Shown: positions 56,016-64,000 of the stretch, piece by piece
Layout: every line of letters starts with the position of its first letter
How positions within the stretch are numbered: position 1 is the stretch's first letter
Assembly: GCA_902168115.1 (NCBI GenBank)
Contig: CABHPB010000067.1
Span: forward strand, 124,001 to 188,000
Length of the DNA: 64,000 nt
Origin: an uncultured Methylopila sp.
Lineage (GTDB): Bacteria > Pseudomonadota > Alphaproteobacteria > Rhizobiales > Methylopilaceae
Direction of reading: 5' to 3'
Translations under genes and position numbers: made by a program
The notes under the pieces: generated by a model
Told to the model about the DNA's origin: nothing
Seen by the model: the letters and a program-made list of their open reading frames with translations, nothing else
Databases searched by the model: none

Positions 56016-57430
56016 GCGGCCGCGTCCTGGACGATGCGGGCGCGCTTCTCGACGAAGGCTTCGAGCTCGCCGAGATCGTTCGGCAGCTGGTTGATCCGCT
56101 CGGGGGCGGACATGAGCTCGGACAGGTGCGCCGGCAGTTCCGGGCGCACGCCCGACGCCGCCTCGACCGCGTCCGGGAACTTGGCGGGATGGGCGGTCGC
56201 GAGCACCACCGTCGGCGTCGCGGGATCGAGGCCGGCGGCGTCGGCGACGGCGTGGCCGACCGCAGTGTGCGGATCGAGCAGGTAGCCGGTTTCGCGACGG
56301 ACCCTGCCGATCGTCTCGGCGACCGTCGCCTCGTCGGCGCGGCCGGCGTCGAACTCGGCGCGCATGTTTGCGAGCGTCCGCTCGTCCAGCGTGAAGGCGC
56401 CGGACTGGCCGAGCGAGGCCATCGCGGCGCGCACGACGCCCGCGTCCCGGCCGCAGGCGTCGAACAGCAGGCGCTCGAAGTTCGAGGAGACCTGGATGTC
56501 CATCGAGGGCGAGGTCGTCGGCGTCACGCCGGTGACCTCGTAGCGCCCGGTCTCGAGCGTGCGGGCGAGGATGTCGTTGACGTTGGTCGCGACGACGAGG
56601 CGCCCGATCGGCAGGCCCATGCGCTTGGCGACATAGCCGGCGAAGACGTCGCCGAAATTCCCGGTCGGCACCACGAAGTCGACCGGACGGCGCGGCGCGC
56701 CGAGCGCGACGGCGGCGACGAAATAGTAGACGACCTGCGCCAGCACCCGCGCCCAGTTGATCGAGTTCACCCCACCGAGCGCGAGGCGGTCGCGGAAGGC
56801 GTGGTGGTTGAAGGCCGCCTTGAGCAGGGCCTGGCAATCGTCGAAAGAGCCGTCGACGGCGATGGCGTGGACGTTGGCGTCCGGCGCGGTCGTCATCTGC
56901 CGGCGCTGGACCTCCGACACCTTGCCGTGCGGCATCAGGATGAAGACGTCGGCGCGCTCGCGGCCGCGGAAGGCCTCGATCGCCGCGCCGCCGGTGTCGC
57001 CCGAGGTCGCGCCGACGATGGTGGTCCTGAGGCCTCTCTCCGCCAGCACATGGTCCATCAGCCGCGCGAGCAGCTGCATGGCGACGTCCTTGAAGGCGAT
57101 GGTCGGGCCGTGGAACAGCTCCAGCACGAAGCGGTTCGGCCCGGTCTGGACCAGCGGCGTGACGGCGGGATGCCGGAAGCCCTCATAGGCTTCGACGATC
57201 ATCTCGCGCAGCTTCGCCGGCGCGATCGCGTCGCCGACATACGGCGCGATGACGGCCTCGGCGACCTCCGCATAGGAGCGGCCGGCGAACCCGGCGATCG
57301 TCTCCCGCGAAAGCGTCGGCCACGCCTCCGGCACGTAGAGTCCGCCGTCCCGCGCCAGGCCCGCCAGCATGGCTTCGGCGAAGCCGAGCTTCGGCGCTTC
57401 TCCACGGGTCGAGACATAGGCGAGAGACAT
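56012..57430 (-). CDS. thrC: Threonine synthase
   Basis: Pyridoxal-phosphate enzyme converting O-phosphohomoserine to threonine. The 472-aa protein has the PLP lysine K114 in HGPTIAFKDVAMQ, the phosphate-binding GATSGDTGGAA and the VPTGNFGDVFAGYVAKRMG segment. It is of the longer, gamma/alpha-proteobacterial type. ATG 57430 starts the conserved MSLAYVSTRGEAP; the open frame runs upstream to 57916. It is first of a coupled operon with the M16 peptidase and GNAT genes. Confidence 0.95.
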   Translation of the reverse strand: MSLAYVSTRGEAPKLGFAEAMLAGLARDGGLYVPEAWPTLSRETIAGFAGRSYAEVAEAVIAPYVGDAIAPAKLREMIVEAYEGFRHPAVTPLVQTGPNRFVLELFHGPTIAFKDVAMQLLARLMDHVLAERGLRTTIVGATSGDTGGAAIEAFRGRERADVFILMPHGKVSEVQRRQMTTAPDANVHAIAVDGSFDDCQALLKAAFNHHAFRDRLALGGVNSINWARVLAQVVYYFVAAVALGAPRRPVDFVVPTGNFGDVFAGYVAKRMGLPIGRLVVATNVNDILARTLETGRYEVTGVTPTTSPSMDIQVSSNFERLLFDACGRDAGVVRAAMASLGQSGAFTLDERTLANMRAEFDAGRADEATVAETIGRVRRETGYLLDPHTAVGHAVADAAGLDPATPTVVLATAHPAKFPDAVEAASGVRPELPAHLSELMSAPERINQLPNDLGELEAFVEKRARIVQDAAA

Positions 57431-57593
57431 GAGGGGGCAGGCTTCCGGGGGTTTTCGACGATCCGGCCAAACTAGGCGCGCCGCCCCTGCGCCGCAACGC
57501 TCTTCTCCCGTCACCCCATCCCCAAAGTCTGGGATGCCGGCGTCCGCCGCGGCTCCATATGCGGTGCGGAACCACCGTCCGGAGCCTTCCCGC

Positions 57594-58718
57594 ATGGACC
57601 AGCACGCCTTCCGCTTCGGAATCGAGGAGGAGTACTTCCTCGCCGACGCGGATACGGGCGAGAGCCCGGGGTCGGAGAGGGCCGACCGGTTCCACGCGGA
57701 GGCTCCGCGGATCGTCGAGCCGGCGAGCCACGAGTTCCTCAAGGGCCAGGTCGAGGTCCAGACCGAGCCGCTGGCCGACTTCGACGCCGCGCGCGCCAGC
57801 CTCCAGGGCATGCGACGCGCCTTGTCGGGGCTCGCAGCCGAGCACGGGCTGACGTTGTTCGCCGCTGGCGCGCATCCGCTCGCCAGGGTCCGAGACCAGG
57901 TCGCCAGCCCCGACAAGCGCTACCGGCGGCTGGAGCGCGAGCTCGGCGTCATCGCCATGCGCGCGATGATCTGCGCGACCCATATCCACGTCGAGGCGCC
58001 GGAGCCGGACCGGCGGATCGAACTGATGAACCGGCTGATTCCGTTCCTTCCGCTGTTTTACGCGCTGTCGGTCTCGTCGCCGTTCTGGCAGGGCCGCGAC
58101 TCCGGACTGAAGGGGATCCGGCTGTCCGCCTTCGCGGAATGGCCGCGCATGGGCCTGCCCGAGATCTTCGCGGACGGCGCCGACTACCAGCGCTATGTCG
58201 ACCTGCTCGTGGCCGCCGACGTCGTCGACGACGCCAGTTTCGTCTGGTGGCACATCCGTCCCTCCGCCCGTTTCCCGACGATCGAGCTGCGGATCTGCGA
58301 CAGCTGCACCCGGCTCGACGACCTGATCTCGATCGCCGCGCTCTATCGATCGCTGGTGCGGTGCCTCGCCCGCCGGCCTGAGATCAATGCGGACGTCGGA
58401 GCGGTGGAGCGCGGCGTCTGCGCCTCCAACATCTGGCTCGTCCAGCAGCACGGCGTGCAGGCCAGCCTGATCGACGTCAGCCGGCGGGCCGCGATCCCGG
58501 TTTCGCAACATCTCGCGGAGGCGATCGAGCTGACGCGGCCAGACGCCGAGGCGCTCGGCTGCGCCGAATGGGCGGAACGCGCCCGCACGATCGTCGACCG
58601 CGGCTCGAGCGCCGACCTGCAGCGCGCCGCCTTCCGGGACGCGACAGCCCACGGATCGAGCGTCGATGACGCGCTGCGGGCGGTGGTCAACATGCTCGGC
58701 CGGGAGACGGCGGCCTGA
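57594..58718 (+). CDS. Carboxylate-amine ligase, YbdK (glutamate-cysteine ligase 2) family
   Basis: ATP-dependent ligase family, 374 aa, related to glutamate-cysteine ligase type 2. The opening FRFGIEEEYFLAD (residues 6-18) and the central ATHIHVEAPEPDRRI and RPSARFPTIELRICDS segments with the metal/substrate residues are conserved. The real substrate is not fixed by the family (weak glutamate-cysteine activity in E. coli YbdK). ATG 57594 has GGAG at 9-nt spacing; upstream sequence in frame is not family-like. Divergent from thrC. Confidence 0.9.
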   Translation: MDQHAFRFGIEEEYFLADADTGESPGSERADRFHAEAPRIVEPASHEFLKGQVEVQTEPLADFDAARASLQGMRRALSGLAAEHGLTLFAAGAHPLARVRDQVASPDKRYRRLERELGVIAMRAMICATHIHVEAPEPDRRIELMNRLIPFLPLFYALSVSSPFWQGRDSGLKGIRLSAFAEWPRMGLPEIFADGADYQRYVDLLVAADVVDDASFVWWHIRPSARFPTIELRICDSCTRLDDLISIAALYRSLVRCLARRPEINADVGAVERGVCASNIWLVQQHGVQASLIDVSRRAAIPVSQHLAEAIELTRPDAEALGCAEWAERARTIVDRGSSADLQRAAFRDATAHGSSVDDALRAVVNMLGRETAA

Positions 58719-58864
58719 TCGTCGCAACCGCCCGGCGGCGTGGAACTTTTCCGCGCCCCGGCCCGTTCGCACCTGCAACGAAATGACGACGGCGACGTGA
58801 CAGATTTCGCTTGCCCGCCTTCGCAACCGCAGCATTTAATCCGCATCGCGGATTGGAGAGCAGG

Positions 58865-59059
58865 ATGCCTTATGTCGTGCGTTGGGTCCCGCGAGGCCCG
58901 GATATGTCCGTGACCTGCCACACCATGGCGGACGTCATCGAACTCACCCGCGAGATCAAGGCGTCCGGACGGGGTATGGAGCTGCACGTCCTGCGGGACG
59001 ACATCGAGATCGATGTCGACGCCCTGCCGGGTCTCGGCGTTGCGGACACCGCCAAGTAA
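58865..59059 (+). CDS. Small conserved-looking protein (64 aa), function unknown
   Basis: A 64-residue acidic protein, MPYVVRWVPRGPDMSVTCHT at the N-terminus, then a predicted helix (MADVIELTREIKASG), a beta strand (MELHVLRDDIEID) and a short tail, a compact mixed alpha/beta design. GAGAGCAGG precedes ATG 58865. One cysteine (C18). Base composition is somewhat lower in GC than neighbours. Not recognised; stands alone between the carboxylate-amine ligase and a large secreted protein. Confidence 0.6.
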   Translation: MPYVVRWVPRGPDMSVTCHTMADVIELTREIKASGRGMELHVLRDDIEIDVDALPGLGVADTAK

Positions 59060-59354
59060 CTGATCGATCGACACATCACTTTGTCGTCGGGCGGCCTGCG
59101 GTCTGAGCCGCTGTTCGGAATTACCTCTCAAGCCGACGTTCCGGGCCTTGGTCGCCCATCGCTTGATCCTGAGCGCCTTTGCAGGCGACGCCAACGATCA
59201 TTGGAATGATTCCAGCGCTCGGCGCCATCCGCCGGTGCGACGGTATTCGGTTAATGAGCGCTGATAGTAATCGATAGGTATTTCCACTTATCTGGACTTG
59301 CACCCGCCCTGCTGAAACATGGCTTTTCGCCTGGGGTTCGGTGGGGAGATACCG
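59060..59354. other. Less GC-rich intergenic stretch before the large secreted hydrolase
   Basis: About 295 nt with no coding signal. Base composition is visibly richer in A/T than around it (for example GATAGTAATCGATAGGTATT near 59261-59280). A 13-bp perfect palindrome, TGGAATGATTCCA at 59203-59215, could be an operator; it also contains a GATTC (GANTC-type) site. The right end supplies the leader of the next gene, with GGGGAGA 5 nt before ATG 59355. Confidence 0.4.
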
Positions 59355-61886
59355 ATGCGATCCGTTTCAATTGCTCGCCGTGTTCGCGACGGTTTGCGAA
59401 ACGCGCGACGCGCCTTCACGCCGAAGGCGACGATGGCCGCCTTCGCCGGCCTCGCGCTCAGCGTCGGTCTGTGCGGCGCCGCAGCGGCGGCGGTCGCCGA
59501 CGATCCGACCGGAAACGGCCCCTACACGGCCAAGAGCGGCGACTACAAGCTTCCGGCCGGTTTCGATCAGCTCGTGACCAAGCAGGTCGCGGCGAAGACC
59601 GAGCTCTGGGCGCGCGTCTGGTACCCGACGAAGGGGCCGGACCTGAAGGACGCGCCGATCGTCGTCTTCCTGCATGGCGAGCACGGCACGTGCGGCAAGG
59701 TCGATCCGACCGGCAAGTGGCGCCTCGACGGCAGCAAGGAATACAGCAGCTCCGGAACCTGCACGGGCGAGTACCCGATCGTGACCCCCAACCACTGGGG
59801 TTACGACTACATCGCCGAGCGACTGGCCACGCAGGGCTACGTCACGATCTCGATCAACACCAATCTCGGCATCAACCAGACGGGCTACCACCCGATCGAT
59901 CCCGATCCCTTCCTGATCATCCGCCGCGGCCGGATGATCCTGCGGCACCTCATGCAGTTCGGCCGCTGGAACTCCGGCCTCGACACGTCGAACCGCCCCA
60001 GCTTCTTCTCGAACTTCCAGGGCAAGCTCGACTTCTCGAAGATCTCGCTCGTCGGCCATTCGCGCGGCGGCGACGCCATCGTGAACGCCTATTTCCAGCT
60101 GGTCGGAAACACCGACGGCTGGCAGTCGCGCCTGCCGGGCAACGCCAAGATCGTCGCGCTCGCGGCCATGGCGCCGACGGACTTCGCCGCCCAGCGCAAC
60201 GTCGCCAGCCAGATCCCGATGGACGGGGCGGCCTACGGCGTGCTGCTGCCGATGTGCGACGGCGACGTCTCGCGCTTGTCCGGCATGCGGTTCTACGACC
60301 GCGCGGTCGGCTACTTCCCCGATGACGGCGGCAACTACCGCGCCGCCTTCGCGGTCGAGGGCGCGGACCACAACGGCTTCAACACCGAGTGGCACACCCA
60401 GGACAACTATTCGCTCGGCGGCGACAACCAGCCGACGCTGCACAAGTGTCTTGGGCAAAAGAAACTGTTCAAGGAGATCGGCACCGTCGCCGATCAGCAG
60501 GAGATCGGCCGCTACTTCGTGATGTCGATCATCCGCTCCAAAACCAAGGACGGTTCGTGGGCGGAGCTGCTCAACCCGGCCTACGATCTGCCGAAGCCTC
60601 TCGCCGAGATCACCAAGTACGATCGCAGCTATTTCCCCGCGACCGACATCGGCGCGAACAAGCTGCTGTCGCGCTTCGCCGCCTATCCGCAGGGCGCCTG
60701 CGCGAACAAGGTGTTCGGCTACATGGGCGTGACGACCCAGTGCACCAACAATCCGGAGCACTTCTTCAACTACCAGAACTACGGCGACGCCTATAACGCC
60801 TGGGCCGCGCGCATTCGCTGGGGCGCTCCTGCGAACAAGAAGAAGCCTGAGGACGGCTACTACTGGGCGTTCTTCACGATGTACGAGGGCACCAAGCCCG
60901 TGAACATCTCGAAGATGAAGTCGATCGAGATGCGGATCGGGCCGGACTGCACGCTGTTCTCCGGCACCGACATTCCGGGCGACAACGACGACGATCCGGA
61001 GCTCGCCTGCTCCGACCTGTCCAAGCAGGCGATGGACGAGGCCGGCTCGCAGAACGTCGCCGTGCAGTTCGTCGACGACAAGCGGAAGTACTCCAACCGC
61101 CACATGATCAGCCTCAAGGAGCTGACCCGCGAGCGGCAGGCGATCGGCATCGAGGAGAACGAGCCCTCCAACCCGGTCAAGCCGCTCTACCACGCGCTGA
61201 TGTCGACGGTCCGGATCCCGATGTCGGAGTTCCTCAGGGACGCCGACAAGGGCTTCAACCCGGCGAAGATCACCGGCATGTTCGTCCTCCTGTCGCCGAA
61301 GGGCGCCAAGAAGGACAACGGTTCTGGCGGCCTCATCATCGGCGACATCTGGGCGACGCAGAACACGCCGTTCAGCATGAACTTCGACGCGCCGGCCGAT
61401 CTGCCGGCTGTGGTCGCGGTCGCCGACCGTCCGCACGGTTCGACGCCGCGTCCGCCCTCGCTCGAAGGCTTCACGCCGGGGACTGAGCGTCTGCCCTCGC
61501 GCTCCGCGGCGAGCGGCGTGCGGACCGCATCGGCCGACGGCGCCGCGGGCCCGGCCGACGTCGGAGCCCGGATCGTCGACGTGGCGCGCGCGAGCAACCC
61601 CGGCCTCTCCGGCGCCTTCGCCGGCGCGGGCGGCCCCGACGTCGCGGAGATCACGGTCTCGACCCTGTCGACCATGATCGAGAGCTCGAGCGGCTTCAGC
61701 GTCACGATCGGCGGAAAGGCCGCGCAGGGCGTTCGCGTCGAGCGCGCCTCGGCGAATCCGCGCGAGACGACCATCGCGGTCCCCGCTGCGCTCGTCGACG
61801 GCGCAGCGGATGGCGCGCCGGTCGCCGTGTCGAGCGGCGGTTCGGTGTGGCGCTTCGGCTCGCTGAGCAAGACAAGCGTGCGCTGA
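59355..61886 (+). CDS. Large exported alpha/beta-hydrolase with C-terminal Ala/Pro linker and IPT-like end, substrate unknown
   Basis: An 843-aa exported protein. N-terminal signal (about residues 1-48, LALSVGLCGAAAAAVA), then an alpha/beta-hydrolase domain (about 60-400) with VVFLHGEHGTC (oxyanion HG region) and nucleophile S236 in LVGHSRGGDAIV. The probable histidine lies in EGADHNGFNTEW. Middle region (about 400-700) contains cysteine-bearing segments (GACANKVFGYMGVTTQCTNN) and a carbohydrate/esterase-like beta region of unknown kind. Residues 690-760 are Ala/Pro/Ser linker; the last ~75 look like an IPT/TIG beta domain. ATG 59355 has a good ribosome-binding site. Lipase, polyester or polysaccharide esterase activity is possible but unproven. 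Confidence 0.8.
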   Translation: MRSVSIARRVRDGLRNARRAFTPKATMAAFAGLALSVGLCGAAAAAVADDPTGNGPYTAKSGDYKLPAGFDQLVTKQVAAKTELWARVWYPTKGPDLKDAPIVVFLHGEHGTCGKVDPTGKWRLDGSKEYSSSGTCTGEYPIVTPNHWGYDYIAERLATQGYVTISINTNLGINQTGYHPIDPDPFLIIRRGRMILRHLMQFGRWNSGLDTSNRPSFFSNFQGKLDFSKISLVGHSRGGDAIVNAYFQLVGNTDGWQSRLPGNAKIVALAAMAPTDFAAQRNVASQIPMDGAAYGVLLPMCDGDVSRLSGMRFYDRAVGYFPDDGGNYRAAFAVEGADHNGFNTEWHTQDNYSLGGDNQPTLHKCLGQKKLFKEIGTVADQQEIGRYFVMSIIRSKTKDGSWAELLNPAYDLPKPLAEITKYDRSYFPATDIGANKLLSRFAAYPQGACANKVFGYMGVTTQCTNNPEHFFNYQNYGDAYNAWAARIRWGAPANKKKPEDGYYWAFFTMYEGTKPVNISKMKSIEMRIGPDCTLFSGTDIPGDNDDDPELACSDLSKQAMDEAGSQNVAVQFVDDKRKYSNRHMISLKELTRERQAIGIEENEPSNPVKPLYHALMSTVRIPMSEFLRDADKGFNPAKITGMFVLLSPKGAKKDNGSGGLIIGDIWATQNTPFSMNFDAPADLPAVVAVADRPHGSTPRPPSLEGFTPGTERLPSRSAASGVRTASADGAAGPADVGARIVDVARASNPGLSGAFAGAGGPDVAEITVSTLSTMIESSSGFSVTIGGKAAQGVRVERASANPRETTIAVPAALVDGAADGAPVAVSSGGSVWRFGSLSKTSVR

Positions 61887-61943
61887 TCGCAGCGACGCTG
61901 GAAACAGGGCCCCGCGCGGCGACGTGCGGGGCCCTAATCTTTT

Positions 61944-62543
61944 CTACCGGGTCTTCGGCCGGACCAGCACCATGGGCAGCGCGGAGAAGGCGGCGAGGTC
62001 GGCCCGGCGCTCCGCCTTCAGCGCCTGATAGAACGCCGTCCGGTCAGCGCCGTAGGCTCGGCGGCTGAGACCGAACAGCACCACGCCACGCCCGCCGGGC
62101 GCCGCGGCGTAGCGATAGGCGTTCCATTCCGAAATTCCGCCGCCGGCCGCGTCGGGCGCGCTCAGCGTGAAGTCGAGCAGGATCTCGCCGGCCGCGGCGT
62201 TTCTCGCGATCGACCAGTTGGTCGTCGGATCGTTCGGCTTGCGCGCCTTGAGCTCCTCGACCTTGGCCGCCGCCGCCTTGACCGGATCGACGCCGGCGGC
62301 GTGCTCGATCAGAATCATCCGCTCATACCTTTCCGGCGACTGGCCGACCGGAAGGTACTCGTGCTTGGCGTAGGCGGCGGTCGGCTGCGAACTCCAGGCG
62401 AGCCGGTACTCGACGCCGCGCAGCGTGTAGGGGCCGGGAAGGCCGAGATGATCGACGACGCCCGTCTGGGCTCTTGCGGACGGGCAGCACAGCGCGAGAG
62501 CGACCGCGAGCGCGACGATCCCCAGCGCCCTGCGCGAGATCAT
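61944..62543 (-). CDS. Secreted hypothetical protein
   Basis: A 199-aa protein with a signal peptide (about residues 1-25, ALAVALALCCPSARAQ) and a mature part of mixed alpha/beta character. It includes EYRLAWSSQPTAAYAKHEYLP, YERMILIEHAAGVDPVKAAAAKVEEL and GGRGVVLFGLSRRAYG. The start ATG overlaps the GST stop by 4 nt (ATGA), so the pair are co-translated. No family is recognised with confidence. Confidence 0.7.
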   Translation of the reverse strand: MISRRALGIVALAVALALCCPSARAQTGVVDHLGLPGPYTLRGVEYRLAWSSQPTAAYAKHEYLPVGQSPERYERMILIEHAAGVDPVKAAAAKVEELKARKPNDPTTNWSIARNAAAGEILLDFTLSAPDAAGGGISEWNAYRYAAAPGGRGVVLFGLSRRAYGADRTAFYQALKAERRADLAAFSALPMVLVRPKTR

Positions 62544-63157
62544 CCGGGATAGGCCCGGCGATAGGCCGGCCGCGCGGCGATGCGGTCGAGATAGGGCGTG
62601 AAGCGGTCCGGCTCGGGCAGCTTGCCCCAGGCGTTCAGCCAGCCGAGCAGCGCGCCGATCATCAGGTCGGCCGCGGTGAAGCGGTCGCCGACCAGCCACG
62701 GTCCCGGCGTCAGACCGCCGAGAACGCGCTCCAGAGCCTTGTCGAAAGGCGGCCAGCCGACCGCGCGGGCCGGCGCAGGCTCTGCGCGCGGAAACATGAC
62801 GTCCGAAAAGGCAGGTTCGAGCGCCGCCGCGGCGTAGGTGATCCAGGTCAGATAGGGACCGCGCTCGACCGACCCCGGCGCCGGAGCGAGACCGGCCTCG
62901 GGACAGCAATCGGCGACATGGATCACGATCGCGGCGCTTTCCGTCACCGCGACCTCCGCGGTCCCGTCGGGGCCGCGATCGATGAGCGTCGGCAGCTTGC
63001 CGTCCGGATTGAGCTTCAGGAAGTCCGGGCGCTTGTGGGTGCCGCCCTCGAGATCGTGGAGGACGATCTCATAATCGGCGCCCGTCTCCTCCAGCAGCCA
63101 CTTGATGCGCTGGGCGCGGGACTGCGGATGGTGATGCAGCACGAAGCGTGCGGCCAT
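62540..63157 (-). CDS. Glutathione S-transferase family protein
   Basis: Thioredoxin-like GST fold, 205 aa. N-terminal domain: FVLHHHPQSRAQRIKWLLEETGADYE and LNPDGKLPTLID with the cis-proline loop, then VTESAAIVIHVAD, the S/E pair that binds glutathione. C-terminal helical domain with FTAADLMIGALLGWL. The catalytic Ser/Tyr/Cys position near residues 12-14 (QSRA) suggests serine. Substrate unknown. The downstream secreted-protein gene is coupled. Confidence 0.88.
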   Translation of the reverse strand: MAARFVLHHHPQSRAQRIKWLLEETGADYEIVLHDLEGGTHKRPDFLKLNPDGKLPTLIDRGPDGTAEVAVTESAAIVIHVADCCPEAGLAPAPGSVERGPYLTWITYAAAALEPAFSDVMFPRAEPAPARAVGWPPFDKALERVLGGLTPGPWLVGDRFTAADLMIGALLGWLNAWGKLPEPDRFTPYLDRIAARPAYRRAYPG

Positions 63158-63213
63158 GTCGTCTCCTTTCGAAGCCCGCGCCCGCCCTGCGGGGGCGCGG
63201 GATCGCGAAGGTC

Positions 63214-63651
63214 TCAGACGCGCGGGGCGGGCCCCGAGGCGAGGATGTCGCGGATCTCGGCCAGCAGCTTGACGTCCGCCGGCACCTCTGCGGCCGGCGC
63301 CGGCTTGGCCTCTTCCTTCTTCTTCATCCTGTTCATCGCCTTGATCACCATGAAGAGGATAAAGGCGATGATGATGAAGTTGATGGTGATGGTCAGGAAG
63401 TTGCCATAGGCCAGCACCGCGCCCTGCTTCTTGGCGTCGACGAGCGCAGGAGAGTTGACCGCCGAGGATAGACCGACGAAATAGTTCGAGAAATCCAGAC
63501 CGCCGATGACCGCGCCGACGATCGGCATGAAGATGTCGGCGACCAGGCTTTCGACGATCTTGCCGAAGGCAGCGCCGATGATGACGCCGACCGCAAGGTC
63601 GACGACGTTGCCTTTCATGGCGAATTCTTTGAATTCCTGAACCATCGACAT
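63214..63651 (-). CDS. mscL: Large-conductance mechanosensitive channel MscL
   Basis: Pressure-release channel that opens under hypo-osmotic shock. The 145-aa protein has the amphipathic N-terminus [21 protein letters not shown]1 (about 16-45, [21 protein letters not shown]) with the pore-lining Gly/Ala pattern, a periplasmic loop and TM2 (about 80-105), then a charged [10 protein letters not shown] segment and C-terminal helix. ATG 63651 or 63645 may be the start. Gene is single here. Confidence 0.96.
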   Translation of the reverse strand: MSMVQEFKEFAMKGNVVDLAVGVIIGAAFGKIVESLVADIFMPIVGAVIGGLDFSNYFVGLSSAVNSPALVDAKKQGAVLAYGNFLTITINFIIIAFILFMVIKAMNRMKKKEEAKPAPAAEVPADVKLLAEIRDILASGPAPRV

Positions 63652-63807
63652 TACGGAAGTCCCCTCGTAATCGGCATGTTGGCGCTGAGCCGCTCGTCCG
63701 GTTAGACGTTAACGAAGACTTGACCGCCTTCGCAAGCGGACGAAGGGACGGCGGGGAGCCGTGCGCGACGGGAGCGCCCGGCGCCGCAGCGGCAGGACAG
63801 GAGCCCC

Positions 63808-64000
63808 TTGCAGGCCTTTCTCCTCATTTGCTTGACGCTCGGCTACCTCGCCGCGCTCAGCGCCCTCGCCGCCTTTGTCGACCGGCGCAAGCCGCTTTGG
63901 CTGAAGGGACGCCTGCGCGCAGGCGCCTACGCGCTCGGCCTCGGGGTCTACTGCACGTCCTGGGCGTTCTTCGGCTCGGTCGGCTACGCCGCCCAGGCAG
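63808..64000 (+). CDS. N-terminus of a sodium:solute symporter-type sensor (partial at window end)
   Basis: Only the first 64 codons fall in the window. They encode LALLSALAAFVDRRKPLWL-like sequence with two membrane helices and the motif YCTSWAFFGSVGYAAQ, typical of the SSSF-type symporter domain that begins CbrA-like hybrid sensor kinases. The TTG at 63808 with AGGAG four bases upstream is the only fitting start; no ATG or GTG in frame lies nearby. Whether a histidine kinase follows cannot be seen. Confidence 0.7.
   Translation, partial: MQAFLLICLTLGYLAALSALAAFVDRRKPLWLKGRLRAGAYALGLGVYCTSWAFFGSVGYAAQA

Overview
The window is gene-dense, very GC-rich DNA with no rRNA, tRNA, CRISPR array, insertion sequence or phage gene visible. 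Gene content points to the chromosome of an alphaproteobacterium, most likely Hyphomicrobiales (Rhizobiales). The markers are a CcrM-type GANTC methyltransferase, the nucleoid protein GapR, the ~1600-residue NAD-glutamate dehydrogenase, an F0 operon (atpI-B-E-F'-F) separate from F1, DUF1036 and DUF1244 genes, and a LexA box of the alphaproteobacterial GTTC-N7-GTTC type. Genus cannot be set from the sequence alone. TTG and GTG starts and 1-4 nt stop/start overlaps are common.

Layout. 0-3.2 kb: a TRAP transporter operon (binding protein, small and large permease) closed by a hairpin. 3.2-8.2 kb: Hsp33 and an XRE-type regulator on the minus strand, then a Gram-negative sortase pair, that is, a VIT/vWA surface protein with an LPQTA sorting tail and its class GN sortase. 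8.2-16.1 kb: tsaD-gpsA, gluQRS and the giant glutamate dehydrogenase. 16.1-16.8 kb: a gene-free, hairpin-rich stretch. 16.8-20.3 kb: two tandem DUF3617 periplasmic proteins, a 43-residue membrane protein, an exported FKBP isomerase, an unknown membrane protein and moaB. 20.3-22.9 kb: a glycosyltransferase, a PA0069-family radical SAM gene with a LexA box just upstream, and an ICMT-like membrane methyltransferase.

22.8-36.1 kb is a genome-maintenance and energy block: rnhB, a GFA protein, ccrM, a chemotaxis receptor, mutY, a DciA-like DUF721 protein, a DsbA-like oxidoreductase, smc, then the F0 ATP synthase operon with a recognisable promoter and terminator. 36.1-46 kb is largely cell-envelope: secreted proteins of unknown role, PepF, an NtrC-type regulator, an L,D-transpeptidase and a DUF882 (M15-like) peptidoglycan protein. 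46-51 kb: gapR, DUF1244, an N-formylglutamate amidohydrolase, glycerate 2-kinase, DUF1036 and pyruvate kinase, followed by an inverted-repeat element. 51-58.7 kb: a membrane PAS-GGDEF-EAL protein with degenerate catalytic motifs, a GNAT, an M16 peptidase, threonine synthase and a carboxylate-amine ligase. 58.7-64 kb is more accessory: a small conserved-looking protein, a less GC-rich gap, a large exported alpha/beta-hydrolase of unknown substrate, a GST, MscL and the start of a symporter-like sensor kinase.

The points most worth follow-up are the sortase pair, the LexA-box radical SAM gene, the apparently catalytically dead GGDEF-EAL receptor, the large secreted hydrolase in a locally different sequence context, and the gene-free hairpin region at 16.2-16.8 kb.
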